Assembly (NCBI GenBank): GCA_018817515.1
Contig: JAHIUD010000093.1
Coordinates: 1-64,000 of the forward strand
Length of the DNA stretch: 64,000 nucleotides
Origin: Pseudomonadota bacterium
GTDB taxonomy: Bacteria; Desulfobacterota; Desulfovibrionia; Desulfovibrionales; Desulfovibrionaceae
Direction: 5' to 3'
Of the stretch, positions 1 to 9,301 are shown piece by piece. Made by a program: the position numbers and the translations under genes. Each line of letters opens with the position of its first letter. Position 1 is the first letter of the stretch. Below the pieces are notes generated by a model. That model searched no databases and was not told where the DNA came from. It worked only from the letters and a program-made list of their open reading frames with translations.

Positions 1-36
1 CAGGCCCAGAATGGCGTAGCGGCCGAGGGTTCTCAT
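1..36 (-). CDS. Partial gene start overlapping the end of the sensor kinase gene
   Basis: An ATG on the minus strand overlaps the TGA of the upstream sensor kinase gene in an ATGA arrangement. It opens a reading frame that runs off the window edge (MRTLGRYAILGL). Only 12 codons are visible, so the product cannot be named. The basic and hydrophobic start is compatible with a signal or membrane segment. The stop-start overlap suggests translational coupling to the kinase, so a signalling partner is possible. That is inference only. Confidence 0.45.
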   Translation of the reverse strand, partial: MRTLGRYAILGL

Positions 37-1922
37 GGCGCGACCGGTACCTTGCGCTCGGCGCCCGGCAGGATCACGTGCAGGGTCGTGCCCTCGCTGG
101 CCGAGGAAGTGAACGCGATGCCGCCGCCTTGGGCCAGCACGGCCAGGCGGGCGATGTGCGTCCCAAGGCCCGTGCCCGCCGTCTTGCCGCTGGTGGCGTA
201 GCGCTCGAAAAACCGCCCGCGCACGTCTTTGGGCACCTCGCCCAGGTTGTGGATGACCACGTGAACCGCCTTTGCGGGATCGCCTTGCCAGAATTGCGCG
301 GCGTGCCCGCTGACAGCGCCCTCGTGCGGGGAATCAACGCGAACGGTGACCGTGGTGCCCTTCGGCGTGGCCTCCAGAGCGTTCTTCAAAAGGTTGGACA
401 GGGCGTGCTCCAACAGATGCTCATCGGCCCGAACCAGGCAGGAGCTCCCGGCCTGCGTGGCCTCGCCGTCCAGCAGCAGGCGCACCTCCAGGGCCTTGCG
501 CCCGCTCAAGGTCGCATGCCACATGCGCACACGCTCCAGCACCTCCAAGAGTTCCACCGGGCCCAGCTCCGGGATGTAGGTTCCCTCCTCCAGGCGGCGC
601 AGGGCCATGGACTCATCCGTCATGCGCAGGAGCCGCCAGCCGGTGTCCGCTATCATGCCGCCCATGTCGCGGACCGTGGGGGGCAGGGTCGTGTCCTCGC
701 TGAGCACGCGGCCAAGCCCGAGGATGCCGGACAGGGGGGAACGCAGCTCGTGTTGCAGGATGCGCTCCACGTCCTGGCGCAGGTTCTCCATCTGCACCTG
801 GGTGCTGATGTCGCGCAGGGAGCCGTTGAGGCGCTGCGCCTCTTCCCCTTGCGCTGGCAGAACGCTCAAGGACAGCCAGACCCGCATGCCGTCCAGGCGC
901 TGGGCGGCCAGCTCGTGTTGCAGAACCTTGCTCCCTTCCAGGGCAGGCTCCACAACCTGCCGAAACTCCTGCGGCCCGCCAGGGAAGTGGCGGCTGAGCG
1001 GCTGGCCCAAGGCAAGGGCCGCGTCACCGTAGCCCAGGACCCTGGCAAAGGCCGGGTTTGCCGCCAGGATGCGCCCCTCGCGGTCCATCTGGAACAGGCC
1101 CTCGGCGGAGTTCTCCACAATGCCCCGGAACTGGGCCTCGGCCTCGCGCAGCTTGCGGGAGATCAGCGCGTACGGCGTGGACACGCCAGTGACGAACACC
1201 GCCCGGTGCAGGCAGAGCGCGGAAAAGAGCAGCAGCATGTGCCCCGTGAAGTTGGAGAGGTCATAGACCCCGACGTAGACCGAGAAGGCCACTCCGGCCA
1301 GCGCGCTCAGGGTGATGGAGCTGAGCAGAAGCGGCACGACCGTGGAGTCGAAATACTCCCTGCGCCGGTAAAAGAGCACCCCGGCCCAGGCCAGCATGAG
1401 CATGGCCGCGAACTCCGTCCTGATCTTGAACGGGGTCAGCCCCCGGCCCTCCACGAAGCAGTCCGGAAAATTACCCGTGAACACCGCCCAGATCAGGGCG
1501 GCGGTGAGCACGGCATAAGCGCCTGCGGCGATATCCAGCCGCACCTTGCGGCCAAGCAGCAGCGCGGCCAGCAGGAAGGTCACGGCGCTCATCTGCCGCA
1601 GGGCGACCCAGAGCTGGGTTGGCAGGTTGGCGTCGTAGCCGGGGAATACGCCCATGCCCTTGTAGGCCAGGGTGTGCAGCAGGTTGAGCAGTGAGATGGA
1701 CAGGAAGGCCACGCCCAGAAGCCGCAGGGCCGCGTTCTCCAGATGCCTCCGGGCATGGACGGTCAGAAAGAAGATGCTCGCGCAGATCACCACGCTCACC
1801 ATCTCCATCAAGCCGTGGAAAAGCAGATAGTCATACCGGGACACGACGAACAACGCCACGACCAGCAGGCCCAGCATCGCCACCGTGACGAAACGTTCTT
1901 CAGCATGAATGGTCTTCAGCAT
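33..1922 (-). CDS. MASE3-PAS sensor histidine kinase
   Basis: Membrane-bound sensor histidine kinase, about 629 residues from the chosen start. Residues 10-245 hold several hydrophobic segments like a MASE3 sensor. A PAS domain follows at about 260-375 (FRGIVENSAEGLFQMD). The dimerisation region carries the phospho-acceptor His near 391 in QHELRSP. The ATPase domain shows an N-box (LSNLLKNALEAT) and a G2 box (GKTAGTGLGTHIA). The G1 box is weak (HNLGEVP, not DxGxG). The track ORF starts 121 codons earlier, but that extension is GC-rich noise antisense to the nitroreductase gene. The ATG at 1922 (MLKTIHAEER) directly precedes the sensor domain. The next gene overlaps its stop by ATGA. Confidence 0.85.
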   Translation of the reverse strand: MLKTIHAEERFVTVAMLGLLVVALFVVSRYDYLLFHGLMEMVSVVICASIFFLTVHARRHLENAALRLLGVAFLSISLLNLLHTLAYKGMGVFPGYDANLPTQLWVALRQMSAVTFLLAALLLGRKVRLDIAAGAYAVLTAALIWAVFTGNFPDCFVEGRGLTPFKIRTEFAAMLMLAWAGVLFYRRREYFDSTVVPLLLSSITLSALAGVAFSVYVGVYDLSNFTGHMLLLFSALCLHRAVFVTGVSTPYALISRKLREAEAQFRGIVENSAEGLFQMDREGRILAANPAFARVLGYGDAALALGQPLSRHFPGGPQEFRQVVEPALEGSKVLQHELAAQRLDGMRVWLSLSVLPAQGEEAQRLNGSLRDISTQVQMENLRQDVERILQHELRSPLSGILGLGRVLSEDTTLPPTVRDMGGMIADTGWRLLRMTDESMALRRLEEGTYIPELGPVELLEVLERVRMWHATLSGRKALEVRLLLDGEATQAGSSCLVRADEHLLEHALSNLLKNALEATPKGTTVTVRVDSPHEGAVSGHAAQFWQGDPAKAVHVVIHNLGEVPKDVRGRFFERYATSGKTAGTGLGTHIARLAVLAQGGGIAFTSSASEGTTLHVILPGAERKVPVAP

Positions 1923-2058
1923 CGCGCACCCATTTGAAATTTTATACCATAAGCCAAAGGCGCCGTGCAAGGCAGGCTTTCCGGACGCGGGCCCACCGGC
2001 TTTACGAACCGCCCGGCGGGCGCGTATGCTTGGCCCACAGCCCCAAAAGGAGGACCCC

Positions 2059-2568
2059 ATGGACGCCCTAGACTGCCTCATGACCCGCCGCTCCATCCGC
2101 AAATTCAGCGCCGAGGCCGTGGCCCCGGAAATGATCCAGGCCGCGCTGGAGGCCGCCATGGCCGCGCCCAGCGCGGGCAACGCCCAGCCCTGGCATTTCG
2201 TGCTCATGACCGACCGCGCCAAGCTGGACCGCGTGCCTGATTTCCACCCCCACGCGTCCATGGCCCGGCAGGCCCAGGCGGCCATCCTGGTCTGCGCCGA
2301 ACCGGCCCTGGAGAAATACCCCGGCTACTGGCCCATCGACTGCGCCGCCGCCACCCAGAACCTGCTCCTGGCCCTGCACGCCCAGGGTCTGGGCGCGGTA
2401 TGGGTGGGCGTGTACCCCGAGCAGTCGCGCATGGACAACTTCCGCGCGCTGCTCGGCATCCCCGAGGCCGTCATCCCGCACAGCTTCGTCCCCCTCGGCC
2501 ACCCGGACATGGCCGCAGGCCGCGTGGACCGCTTCCGCCCGGAGCGCGTGCACCGCGACGCCTGGTAA
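2059..2568 (+). CDS. Nitroreductase family FMN-dependent oxidoreductase
   Basis: Small FMN-dependent NAD(P)H oxidoreductase of the nitroreductase fold, 169 residues. The family signature is clear: the N-terminal RRSIRKF phosphate-binding stretch, then APSAGNAQPWHF, and near the C-terminus LGIPEAVIPHSFVPLGHP. The track ORF begins earlier, but the ATG at 2059 is preceded by a strong AAAAGGAGG ribosome site. It is divergent from the sensor kinase with about 136 bases between them, and convergent with the lipoprotein gene, with a shared hairpin between. The physiological substrate cannot be told from sequence. Confidence 0.9.
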   Translation: MDALDCLMTRRSIRKFSAEAVAPEMIQAALEAAMAAPSAGNAQPWHFVLMTDRAKLDRVPDFHPHASMARQAQAAILVCAEPALEKYPGYWPIDCAAATQNLLLALHAQGLGAVWVGVYPEQSRMDNFRALLGIPEAVIPHSFVPLGHPDMAAGRVDRFRPERVHRDAW

Positions 2569-2595
2569 CCCGGAGCGTTGCGCCAGGCACGAAGA

Positions 2596-2627
2596 AGGCC
2601 GCCCCCCGGCTTGTCGGGGAGCGGCCT
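2596..2627. terminator. Bidirectional hairpin between convergent genes
   Basis: An AGGCCGCCCCC arm pairs with a GGGGAGCGGCCT arm across a short loop. It lies between the convergent nitroreductase and lipoprotein genes. U-tracts are weak, so the terminator role is inferred from position and stem strength. Confidence 0.6.
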
Positions 2628-2661
2628 GTTGTCGCAAGAGGCAAAGGACGGAAAAGCGCGG

Positions 2662-3384
2662 CTAGAAGCGGGTGTCGAGCTCGTACACCAGGGTCTGCTC
2701 CAGGGCCGTGCGGCAGGTCGTCAGCGGGCAGTTGGGGACGGCGGCGCAGTCGTCCGTGGCGCGGCGGCCCACAAAGACCTCGCGCAGCGGGCCGGGACCG
2801 GCCGGGGTCAGGGTGACGAGCACCCGGCCCTGGCAGAAGGCGGGCTCCTGCTTGCCCATGGGCGCGTCGACATGGACTCCGGGGGCCCTCTCGTGCGGGG
2901 AGCCGCCAGCGCGCAGCCTCGGGCTCATCTCTTCACGCCTGCTCGCCAGGGTGCTCTGGCCAGGATTGGCCATGTCCATCTTCTGGTCGGGCAGCCAGTA
3001 GTGGATGTCCTCGCTGTAGCCCGCGCCCACGGCCTGTGCCGGGAGGCGCACCTCCTCGGCCACGAGGCCGAGGCTGGCCTTGCGCGTATCGGCGCAGAGC
3101 AGGTGGACCTGCATGGCGTAGCGCGCCGGGCCGGAGGCCTTGAGGATATAGCCCTTATCCGCCAGGGAGCGCTCGACGAAGCCGCGCGTGGAGGCGTCCT
3201 CGGAGGCGGCCAGCCTGGCATTGCCTGCGGCGTCCAGCTCATAGGTCTTGATGGTCAGGGTGTAGTCGCCCTTGGCGCGGCTGAACTCGCCAAGCCCCCG
3301 CACCAGGAGATTCGGATCGCGCTGGGCGCAGCCGCCCAGGGCCACCAGCGCGACGAGCGCCGCCAGGAGTACCTTACGCTGCAT
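2662..3384 (-). CDS. Predicted lipoprotein of unknown function
   Basis: 240 residues with a typical lipoprotein signal: a basic start (MQRK), a hydrophobic core and the lipobox LGGC, giving lipidation at Cys 19. The mature part is mostly hydrophilic and contains several cysteines (for example LLCAD, DDCAAVPNCP, TTCRT), so disulphides are likely in the periplasm. I do not recognise the family. It stands alone on the minus strand. Confidence 0.75.
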   Translation of the reverse strand: MQRKVLLAALVALVALGGCAQRDPNLLVRGLGEFSRAKGDYTLTIKTYELDAAGNARLAASEDASTRGFVERSLADKGYILKASGPARYAMQVHLLCADTRKASLGLVAEEVRLPAQAVGAGYSEDIHYWLPDQKMDMANPGQSTLASRREEMSPRLRAGGSPHERAPGVHVDAPMGKQEPAFCQGRVLVTLTPAGPGPLREVFVGRRATDDCAAVPNCPLTTCRTALEQTLVYELDTRF

Positions 3385-3574
3385 GTATAGCTCCTTGCCA
3401 TTTGGTCTCCCACGGCGGGAGTGTTATTCAGGGGAGATAGCGCATCAGCCGCCACGGGGCAAGCCTTAAGAGGCGGCACCGGCCCACGGCCATCTTGCCA
3501 GCAGCCCTGGCGGAGGGTACAAAGCCCCGGTGCAGGCATGAGCGCATGCGGCACATAACCGATTGTGAGGACGC

Positions 3575-4165
3575 ATGGCCTTCTTTTCCGTGCGCTCTGG
3601 CGGCTTTCTGGAGCACATGCTGCGCCTTGCCGGGCTGCTTCTGGTGTTTGGCCTGGTGGTTGTGGGCTTCTGGAAAAACAGCGAGCGCAACATTGAGCGC
3701 ATCAACACGCGCTTCGGGCTCTCCGACGAGACCAAGACCCTGTCCAAGGTCGAGCAGGAGCAGGTCCAGGCGTTCATTTCGGCCCTGCGCAAAACATATG
3801 GGATCGAAGCCAGGGTGCAGGTGCGCCAGGGGGCCCTCAGCCCGCCCGAGCAGGACGGCAAGACCCTGTTTCTGGGCCTGAGCCTGGAGGCGAAAACCGC
3901 CGTGGTCATGCTGCCGCCGCTGGTGGAGCGCGCCCTGGGCGCGGACTTCGCCCGCAGCCTGAGCACCGAGCACTTCCCCTTCCACTTCGAGTCGGGCAGG
4001 AGCTGGCAAAAAGGCCTCATCCTGGCCCTGGATCTCATCCAGACGCGCCTGGCGTCCCTTGCGACCACAGAAGCGGCACCGGACAAGGCACCGGACAAAG
4101 CACCAGACAAGGCCCCGAACGAAATTTCAGCACACACCAACGCAACACAGAAGGATATCCCGTGA
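3575..4165 (+). CDS. Membrane-anchored protein of unknown function upstream of rnhA
   Basis: 196 residues with one hydrophobic segment at about residues 16-32 ([18 protein letters not shown]). A soluble alpha/beta-looking domain follows, then a low-complexity tail. The tail is a four-residue repeat ([16 protein letters not shown]) encoded by a 12-base DNA repeat. A GAGGA ribosome site precedes the ATG. The stop overlaps the GTG start of rnhA (GTGA), so the two are probably translationally coupled. No catalytic motif is evident to me and I cannot assign a function. Confidence 0.7.
   Translation: MAFFSVRSGGFLEHMLRLAGLLLVFGLVVVGFWKNSERNIERINTRFGLSDETKTLSKVEQEQVQAFISALRKTYGIEARVQVRQGALSPPEQDGKTLFLGLSLEAKTAVVMLPPLVERALGADFARSLSTEHFPFHFESGRSWQKGLILALDLIQTRLASLATTEAAPDKAPDKAPDKAPNEISAHTNATQKDIP
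4076..4123. repeat. 12-bp tandem repeat in a coding tail
   Basis: GCACCGGACAAG is repeated three times with small changes plus a degenerate fourth copy. It keeps frame and encodes the APDK repeat at the C-terminus of the membrane-anchored protein. Confidence 0.8.
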
Positions 4166-4632
4166 GCGAACTGCCCCCCGTGACCCTGTATACCGACGGC
4201 TCCTGCCTGGGCAATCCCGGCCCCGGCGGCTACGCCGCCATCCTCGTCTGCGGGGAGCACCGCATGGAGCTGGCCGAGGGCTTCTCCGGCACCACCAACA
4301 ACCGCATGGAGATCATGGGCGTCATCAAGGGCCTGGAGGCCCTGAAGCAGCAGAGCATGGTGGAGATCTTCACGGACTCGCAATACGTCATGAAGGCCTT
4401 CACCGACCGCTGGCTGGTGGGCTGGCAGAAGAACGGCTGGAAGACCGCGGCCAAGCAGCCCGTGAAGAATCAGGACCTGTGGAAGCGGCTTGTGCCGCTC
4501 ATTGCCACGCACAAGGTCACCTGGCGCTGGGTGCGCGGCCACAGCGGCCACCCGGAGAACGAGCGCTGCGACGTGCTCGCCCGCACCGCCGCCTCGGGCC
4601 GCAATCTGCCCAAGGACGAAGGCGCGGCCTAG
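4162..4632 (+). CDS. rnhA: Ribonuclease HI
   Basis: Cleaves the RNA strand of RNA-DNA hybrids in the cytoplasm. 156 residues, the normal length. The four carboxylate active-site positions are present: Asp12 (YTDGS), Glu50 (NNRMEIM), Asp72 (FTDSQYV) and Asp137 (RCDVLAR), with the conserved His127 in [11 protein letters not shown]. It starts at a GTG that overlaps the stop of the membrane-protein gene. It is convergent with the flavoprotein gene, whose stop lies only a few bases away. Confidence 0.97.
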   Translation: MSELPPVTLYTDGSCLGNPGPGGYAAILVCGEHRMELAEGFSGTTNNRMEIMGVIKGLEALKQQSMVEIFTDSQYVMKAFTDRWLVGWQKNGWKTAAKQPVKNQDLWKRLVPLIATHKVTWRWVRGHSGHPENERCDVLARTAASGRNLPKDEGAA

Positions 4633-5858
4633 TCCGCCGTCCCGCCCGGAATCCCGGCCAAGCCAGGGCCCACGCCCTCGCCCCACTCCCAGGTCTTGCC
4701 AAGCAGGAGCCTGAACGAACGCCTGCCGTGGACCATCTCGGCCAGGGCCGCTGGCGCGCTTTTGACGAAACCCCGGATGGGCCCGGCCCCGATGTTCTGC
4801 ATGGCCCAGAAGAGCAGCCAGCGCAGGCGGTCGGACCAGACCAGCTCCGGGCGCACGGTGCGCGCAAGCAGCCGTTCGTACTCCGCTGCGGCGGCGGCCT
4901 CGCCGTGCTTCAGCCCGTGGAGCACGCCCGAGGCCGCGTGCGCGCCCGTGGCCAGGGCGTAGAAGATGCCCTCGCCGAACAGCGGCTCCACAAAGCCCCC
5001 GGCATCCCCGGCCAGGAGGAGCCGCCCGCTCGCAGGGCGGGCCAGGGCGTTCCCATAGGGCAGCGGATGCCCGTGCAGGGCCACGCCCTCGGGCTCGGCC
5101 ACGCCGAGCAGGAGCAGGAAATCCAGAAACAGGGCCCCGAAATCGCGCCCGTCGCGGTCCGGGCGCCGCAGCCCACAGATGCCCACCTTGGGCCCGCGCG
5201 GCCCCGGGAACACCCAGCCGTAACCGGCGGCAGGCGAGCCCACGTGCAGCTCCGGCGCCAGCACCTCGCGCGGGAACTGCCCCGGCCCGCTGCCCACAGG
5301 CAGCTCCACCTCGATGGCCGCGGCCAGGTTGCGCCGCCAGAGCCCACGCTCTAAGTCGGCAGGAGCAAGCGCCCGGCGGGTCACGGAGTTGGCCCCGTCC
5401 GCGCCGATGACGAAGCGTGCGGCCAGCTCCCCGCCGCCGCGCAGGCGCACCAGGCCCGCGGCAGCATCGCAGGCCTCCACGGTGCGGCCAGGCAGATACT
5501 CGGCCCCGCGCGCCACGGCGACGGCGGTCAAGAGCGCGTCAAAGGCCGGGCGGTCCACAAAGCGGAAAGGCTCGGCAGCGGCCCCGCGCAACAACTCGCG
5601 GCCCCGGTGCAGAAACAGGTACTGCGGGGTCTGGTGGAACAGGCCGCCACGCCGGGTCAGGTCGGCCAGCCCGAGGCCGAAGATGCGCGCCAGGGCGTCC
5701 ACGCTCTTGGCCGTCAAGAGCCCGCCGCAGAGCTTGGGGCGCGGGTGCTCCGCGCGGTCCAGCAGCGCCACGGACAGTCCACGCCCGGCCAGCACCGCCG
5801 CAGCAGCGGCCCCCGCCGGACCGGCCCCCGCCACCAACACGTCATAGCTCTTGACCAC
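4629..5858 (-). CDS. Geranylgeranyl reductase family FAD-dependent oxidoreductase
   Basis: Flavoprotein of the geranylgeranyl reductase and FixC group, which reduces isoprenoid double bonds or performs related oxidoreduction. The FAD-binding motif [14 protein letters not shown] sits at the N-terminus, and the second FAD motif is [19 protein letters not shown] near residue 280. The KLCGG stretch near residue 45 is typical of the family. The track ORF starts 24 codons upstream. I prefer the GTG at 5858 because GGGAGGGG lies just before it and the Rossmann fold starts at once ([13 protein letters not shown]). Length from this start is 409 residues. The substrate is unknown. It is divergent from the HAD gene. 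Confidence 0.88.
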   Translation of the reverse strand: MVKSYDVLVAGAGPAGAAAAAVLAGRGLSVALLDRAEHPRPKLCGGLLTAKSVDALARIFGLGLADLTRRGGLFHQTPQYLFLHRGRELLRGAAAEPFRFVDRPAFDALLTAVAVARGAEYLPGRTVEACDAAAGLVRLRGGGELAARFVIGADGANSVTRRALAPADLERGLWRRNLAAAIEVELPVGSGPGQFPREVLAPELHVGSPAAGYGWVFPGPRGPKVGICGLRRPDRDGRDFGALFLDFLLLLGVAEPEGVALHGHPLPYGNALARPASGRLLLAGDAGGFVEPLFGEGIFYALATGAHAASGVLHGLKHGEAAAAAEYERLLARTVRPELVWSDRLRWLLFWAMQNIGAGPIRGFVKSAPAALAEMVHGRRSFRLLLGKTWEWGEGVGPGLAGIPGGTAD

Positions 5859-5947
5859 AGCCCCTCCCGATACTACTTGACCACGACCCGTGTACAGCGC
5901 TCCCGCCCCTGGGGCAAGACGCAGCCGCAAAGCAAAACCGAGGAACC

Positions 5948-6643
5948 ATGCCCTCCCAAAACACCCCGCCGTTTCAGGCCATCCTCTTTGACTTCGACGG
6001 CACCCTGGCCAGCCTGCACATCGACTTCACGCGCCTGCGCCGCAAGCTGACCGCCCTGGCCGAGCCCTTCCTGGGCGAAGAGCCGGAGCCCTCCGAGCTG
6101 CCCGTGCTGGAGTGGCTGGACGAGCTGGCCGACGAGATCCGCGAGTTCGACCACCCCCTGGGCCAGGAGTTCCACTGCCGGGGCAGGCTGGTCATCCAGG
6201 CCACGGAGCTCGACGCCGCGCGCGAGGCCCAGCTCTTCCCCTTCACCCGGCCCCTGCTCGCCGAACTGCGCGCGGGCGGGATCAAAACCGGCATCATCAC
6301 CCGCAACTCCACGGCCGCCGTGAAGGTGGTTTTTCCGGATGTCGCGGCCTGCTGCGACTGCTTCATGGCCCGCGAGGACGCGCCAAAGGTCAAGCCCGAC
6401 CCGGCCCACGCCCTGGCCGTGCTGGATCGCCTGGGGGTGCGCCCGGAGCGCGCCCTGCTCGTGGGCGACCACCCCCTGGACATCCTGGCCGCCCGGCAGG
6501 CTGGACTTGCCGCAGCCGCAGTGACAAGCGGCCACTCGCAACGTGAGGCCTTCGCCGCAGCCCGGCCAGACTACCTTGCGGAGGACTGCCTGGCGCTTAT
6601 GTCAAGTTTGCGTGAATTGTTCCTGTTGCCGCGAGCGCAGTGA
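5948..6643 (+). CDS. HAD-superfamily hydrolase (phosphoglycolate phosphatase-like)
   Basis: 231-residue HAD phosphatase. Motif I is DFDGTL with the nucleophile Asp near residue 15. Motif II is ITRNS, motif III is KVKPDP and motif IV is VGDHPLDI. The helical cap lies between motifs I and II, as in the phosphoglycolate phosphatase and beta-phosphoglucomutase group. The substrate is not predictable from sequence. The start ATG gives the standard short lead-in to motif I. It precedes the HD-GYP triplet. Confidence 0.88.
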   Translation: MPSQNTPPFQAILFDFDGTLASLHIDFTRLRRKLTALAEPFLGEEPEPSELPVLEWLDELADEIREFDHPLGQEFHCRGRLVIQATELDAAREAQLFPFTRPLLAELRAGGIKTGIITRNSTAAVKVVFPDVAACCDCFMAREDAPKVKPDPAHALAVLDRLGVRPERALLVGDHPLDILAARQAGLAAAAVTSGHSQREAFAAARPDYLAEDCLALMSSLRELFLLPRAQ

Positions 6644-6654
6644 GTGCTTACTAT
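6626..6654 (+). promoter_or_regulatory. Candidate sigma70-type promoter before the first HD-GYP gene
   Basis: TTGCCG and TACTAT are separated by 17 bases, about 20 bases before the first HD-GYP ATG and overlapping the end of the HAD gene. Each hexamer matches 4 of 6 consensus positions, so this is tentative. Confidence 0.3.
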
Positions 6655-6675
6655 TATTCTGCATAGGAGCACGCC

Positions 6676-7839
6676 ATGCAACAGCGGATCAAGCGCAGCG
6701 AACTCAAGGCGGGCATGTACCTCGTGAGCCACGGCCTGGGCACCTTTTCCAGCCCCCTGGTCCAGGTGGACAAACCCATCCTCACCCCCACGAACATAGA
6801 TGAATACATCCCGGCCGACGTCGAGGATGTGCTCATCGACACCAGCATTCAGCTCTCCCTGCTCGGTCAGGTCAGGCCGGTGGGAGTGCCCATCACCACC
6901 GGAATGGGAGAGGAGCTGCACATCGCCAAGCGGCTGTATGCCGACGCCCTGGTGCACGTGAAGAGCTTCGTCGACGACGTGCGCAAGGGCACGGACATCG
7001 ACTACCGCAAAGCCACGCCCCTGGTGCAGAACTTCATCGAGAGCGTGTTCCGCAACGAGGCCGCCGCCGTGACCCTGTTCAAGCTGCGCGGCTTCGACGA
7101 ATACACCTACACCCACTCCATCAACGTGAGCATCCTGGCCGTGATCCTGGGCAAGCACCTGGGCCTGGACAAGACCGCCCTGCTCAAGCTGGGCCTGGCG
7201 GGCATGTATCATGATGTGGGCAAGGCGAAGATCCCGGAGAGCATTCTGAACAAGCCCGGCAAGCTCACCAAGGACGAGTTCCAGATCATGAAGAGCCACC
7301 CGCTGGAGGGCTACCGGATCATGCAGGGCCAGAAGGACCTGGACCCGGAGATTCTGCGCGCCGTGGTGGAGCACCACGAACGCCACGACGGATCGGGCTA
7401 CCCGCGCGCCCTCAAGAGCGAGGACATCGGCAGGTTCTCGCGCATCATCGCCGTTGTCGACGTCTACGACGCCCTCACCAGCAGGCGCGTCTACAAGGAC
7501 GCCATGGCCCCGGCCAAGGCCCTGGGCATGATGTACCAGCTGCGCGACAAGGACTTCCCGCACAACGCCATCGAAAACTTCATCCGCTGCATCGGCGTGT
7601 TCCCGGTGGGCAGCTTCGTGCGCCTTTCCGGCGGCGAGTTCGGCATCGTTGCCAGCGCCAATCCCACGCGCCCCACCAAGCCCGAGGTCAAGGTCGTGCT
7701 GGACGCCAAGATGCGCCCCCAGCTCTCGCGCCTGCTCGACCTGGAGACCCTGGAGGGCACGCCACAGGCCCAGGACATCGCCGAGGTGCTGAACCCGTTT
7801 GACTACAAGCTCGATCTGGAGCGTTTCCTCAACGCCTGA
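6676..7839 (+). CDS. DUF3391/HD-GYP cyclic-di-GMP phosphodiesterase, copy 1
   Basis: 387 residues. A DUF3391-type N-terminus (about 1-125, IKRSELKAGMYLVSHGLG) is followed by a complete HD-GYP domain. Metal and signature residues are visible: His147 (YTHSIN), His179-Asp180 (YHDVGK), His209 (SHPLEGY) and HHERHDGSGYPR from 233. HD-GYP proteins hydrolyse c-di-GMP to pGpG or GMP, and with these residues activity is expected. An AGGAG ribosome site precedes the ATG. It is the first of three tandem paralogues with the same architecture and the same C-terminal block (EGTPQAQDIAEVLNP). Confidence 0.93.
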   Translation: MQQRIKRSELKAGMYLVSHGLGTFSSPLVQVDKPILTPTNIDEYIPADVEDVLIDTSIQLSLLGQVRPVGVPITTGMGEELHIAKRLYADALVHVKSFVDDVRKGTDIDYRKATPLVQNFIESVFRNEAAAVTLFKLRGFDEYTYTHSINVSILAVILGKHLGLDKTALLKLGLAGMYHDVGKAKIPESILNKPGKLTKDEFQIMKSHPLEGYRIMQGQKDLDPEILRAVVEHHERHDGSGYPRALKSEDIGRFSRIIAVVDVYDALTSRRVYKDAMAPAKALGMMYQLRDKDFPHNAIENFIRCIGVFPVGSFVRLSGGEFGIVASANPTRPTKPEVKVVLDAKMRPQLSRLLDLETLEGTPQAQDIAEVLNPFDYKLDLERFLNA

Positions 7840-7884
7840 GCCCCCCGAAGTCCTGCCCTACGCAGCTCCATCAGCCCCTTGGCC

Positions 7885-7932
7885 AGCCGCCGGACCAGCC
7901 GTCGAACCAGCCGTCGAACCAGCCGTCGAACC
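7885..7932. repeat. 12-bp tandem repeat between HD-GYP copies 1 and 2
   Basis: AGCCGTCGAACC occurs three times head to tail, preceded by one diverged copy (AGCCGCCGGACC). It lies in the 174-base gap between the first two HD-GYP genes, outside any supported coding region. Confidence 0.9.
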
Positions 7933-8013
7933 AGCCGGCCGGCCTCTCCAGGCGGCTAAAATTACGTATTGCGGTTTCCCGCCGACGAGGTCATCTTCGC
8001 GCCGGAAACAGCA

Positions 8014-9171
8014 ATGCAAAAGCACATCAAACGCAGCGAACTCAAGCCGGGCATGTTCGTTGTCAGCTACGGCCTGGGCACCTTCAGCAACCCGCTTGTC
8101 CGGGTGAATACCCACGTTTCGAGCCAGGCCGAGATCGACGCGCTCATGGTGGACGAGGCCGAGGCCATCCTCATCGACACGGGCAACACCCTCTTCCTGC
8201 GCGGCGAGCAGGAGCAGGCGCCGCCCCAATGCAGCCTGCATGAGGAGCTGCCTGCGGCCCGGCGGCTGCATGCCGATGCCCTGGAGTACGTGAAGGGGTT
8301 CTTCGAGAGCATGCGCCTGGGCACGAACCTCAGCTGCCAAGGGGCCGTTCCCCTGGTGGAGCGCTTCGTCCAGAGCGTCATGCGCAACTCCACCGCCGCA
8401 GCGACCCTGTTCAAGCTGCGCAACCACGACGAATACACTTTCTGCCACTCCATCAATGTCAGCGTCCTGTCCGTGGTCCTGGGCAAGCAGCTGGGCCTGG
8501 GCAAGGCCTCCCTGGTCAACCTGGGCCTAGCCGGGCTGCTGCACGATGCAGGAAAAGAGCGCGTGCCCGCGAGTCTTTTGACCAAGCCCGGCAGCCTCAC
8601 CGAGAGCGAGCGCAGGGTCCTGAAGACCCATCCCCTGGAAGGCTACAAGGCCCTCAGCGGTCAGGAGGACATCCCCCTTGAGGTGCTGCGCGCCGTGCTG
8701 GAGCACCACGAACGCCACGATGGCTCGGGCTACCCGCGCGGACTCAAGGGCGACGACATCGCCGCGTTCTCCCGCGTCATCGTCGTGGTCGACGTGTACG
8801 ACGCCCTCACCAGCGAGCGCGCCTACAAACGGGCCCTGCCCCCGGCCAAGGCGCTCAGCCAGATGTTCCAGATGCGCGGCAAGCAGTTCTCCGAGGACGA
8901 CATCGACCACTTCATCCGCTGCATCGGCGTGTTTCCGGTGGGCAGCTTCGTGCGGCTCACCGGCGGCGAGCACGGCATCGTCATCAGCACCAACCCGGGC
9001 AGGCCCACCAAGCCGCAGGTCAAGGTCGTGCTGAACTCCAGGATGCGCCCTGTCCTGCCCCGCGTGCTCGACCTGGAAGCCATGGAGGGCACGCCCCAGG
9101 CCCAGGACATCGCCGAAGTGCTGAACCCCGCCGACTACAGGCTCGACATGGAGCGCTTCCTCAGCGCCTGA
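8014..9171 (+). CDS. DUF3391/HD-GYP cyclic-di-GMP phosphodiesterase, copy 2
   Basis: 385 residues from the ATG at 8014, chosen because MQKHIKRSELKPGMFVVS aligns with the starts of the other two copies. The track start 15 codons upstream gives an unrelated lead. HD-GYP residues are intact: FCHSIN, LLHDAGK, HPLEGY and HHERHDGSGYPR. The ribosome site is poor, so it may depend on transcription or translation from copy 1. The middle of the N-terminal domain differs most from copies 1 and 3, which is where sensing differences would be expected. It is predicted to be active on c-di-GMP. Confidence 0.9.
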   Translation: MQKHIKRSELKPGMFVVSYGLGTFSNPLVRVNTHVSSQAEIDALMVDEAEAILIDTGNTLFLRGEQEQAPPQCSLHEELPAARRLHADALEYVKGFFESMRLGTNLSCQGAVPLVERFVQSVMRNSTAAATLFKLRNHDEYTFCHSINVSVLSVVLGKQLGLGKASLVNLGLAGLLHDAGKERVPASLLTKPGSLTESERRVLKTHPLEGYKALSGQEDIPLEVLRAVLEHHERHDGSGYPRGLKGDDIAAFSRVIVVVDVYDALTSERAYKRALPPAKALSQMFQMRGKQFSEDDIDHFIRCIGVFPVGSFVRLTGGEHGIVISTNPGRPTKPQVKVVLNSRMRPVLPRVLDLEAMEGTPQAQDIAEVLNPADYRLDMERFLSA

Positions 9172-9301
9172 GCCCCCACAGCCCCCCGCCCATCTCTCCA
9201 GACCTCCAGGCTTGCCTGGCCGCACACATTTTTGTATTACACAGCAAAAAATGTATTGCGCTATTAGAGTAAAATAGACATAGTCCGTACCGGAAAATAA
9301 T

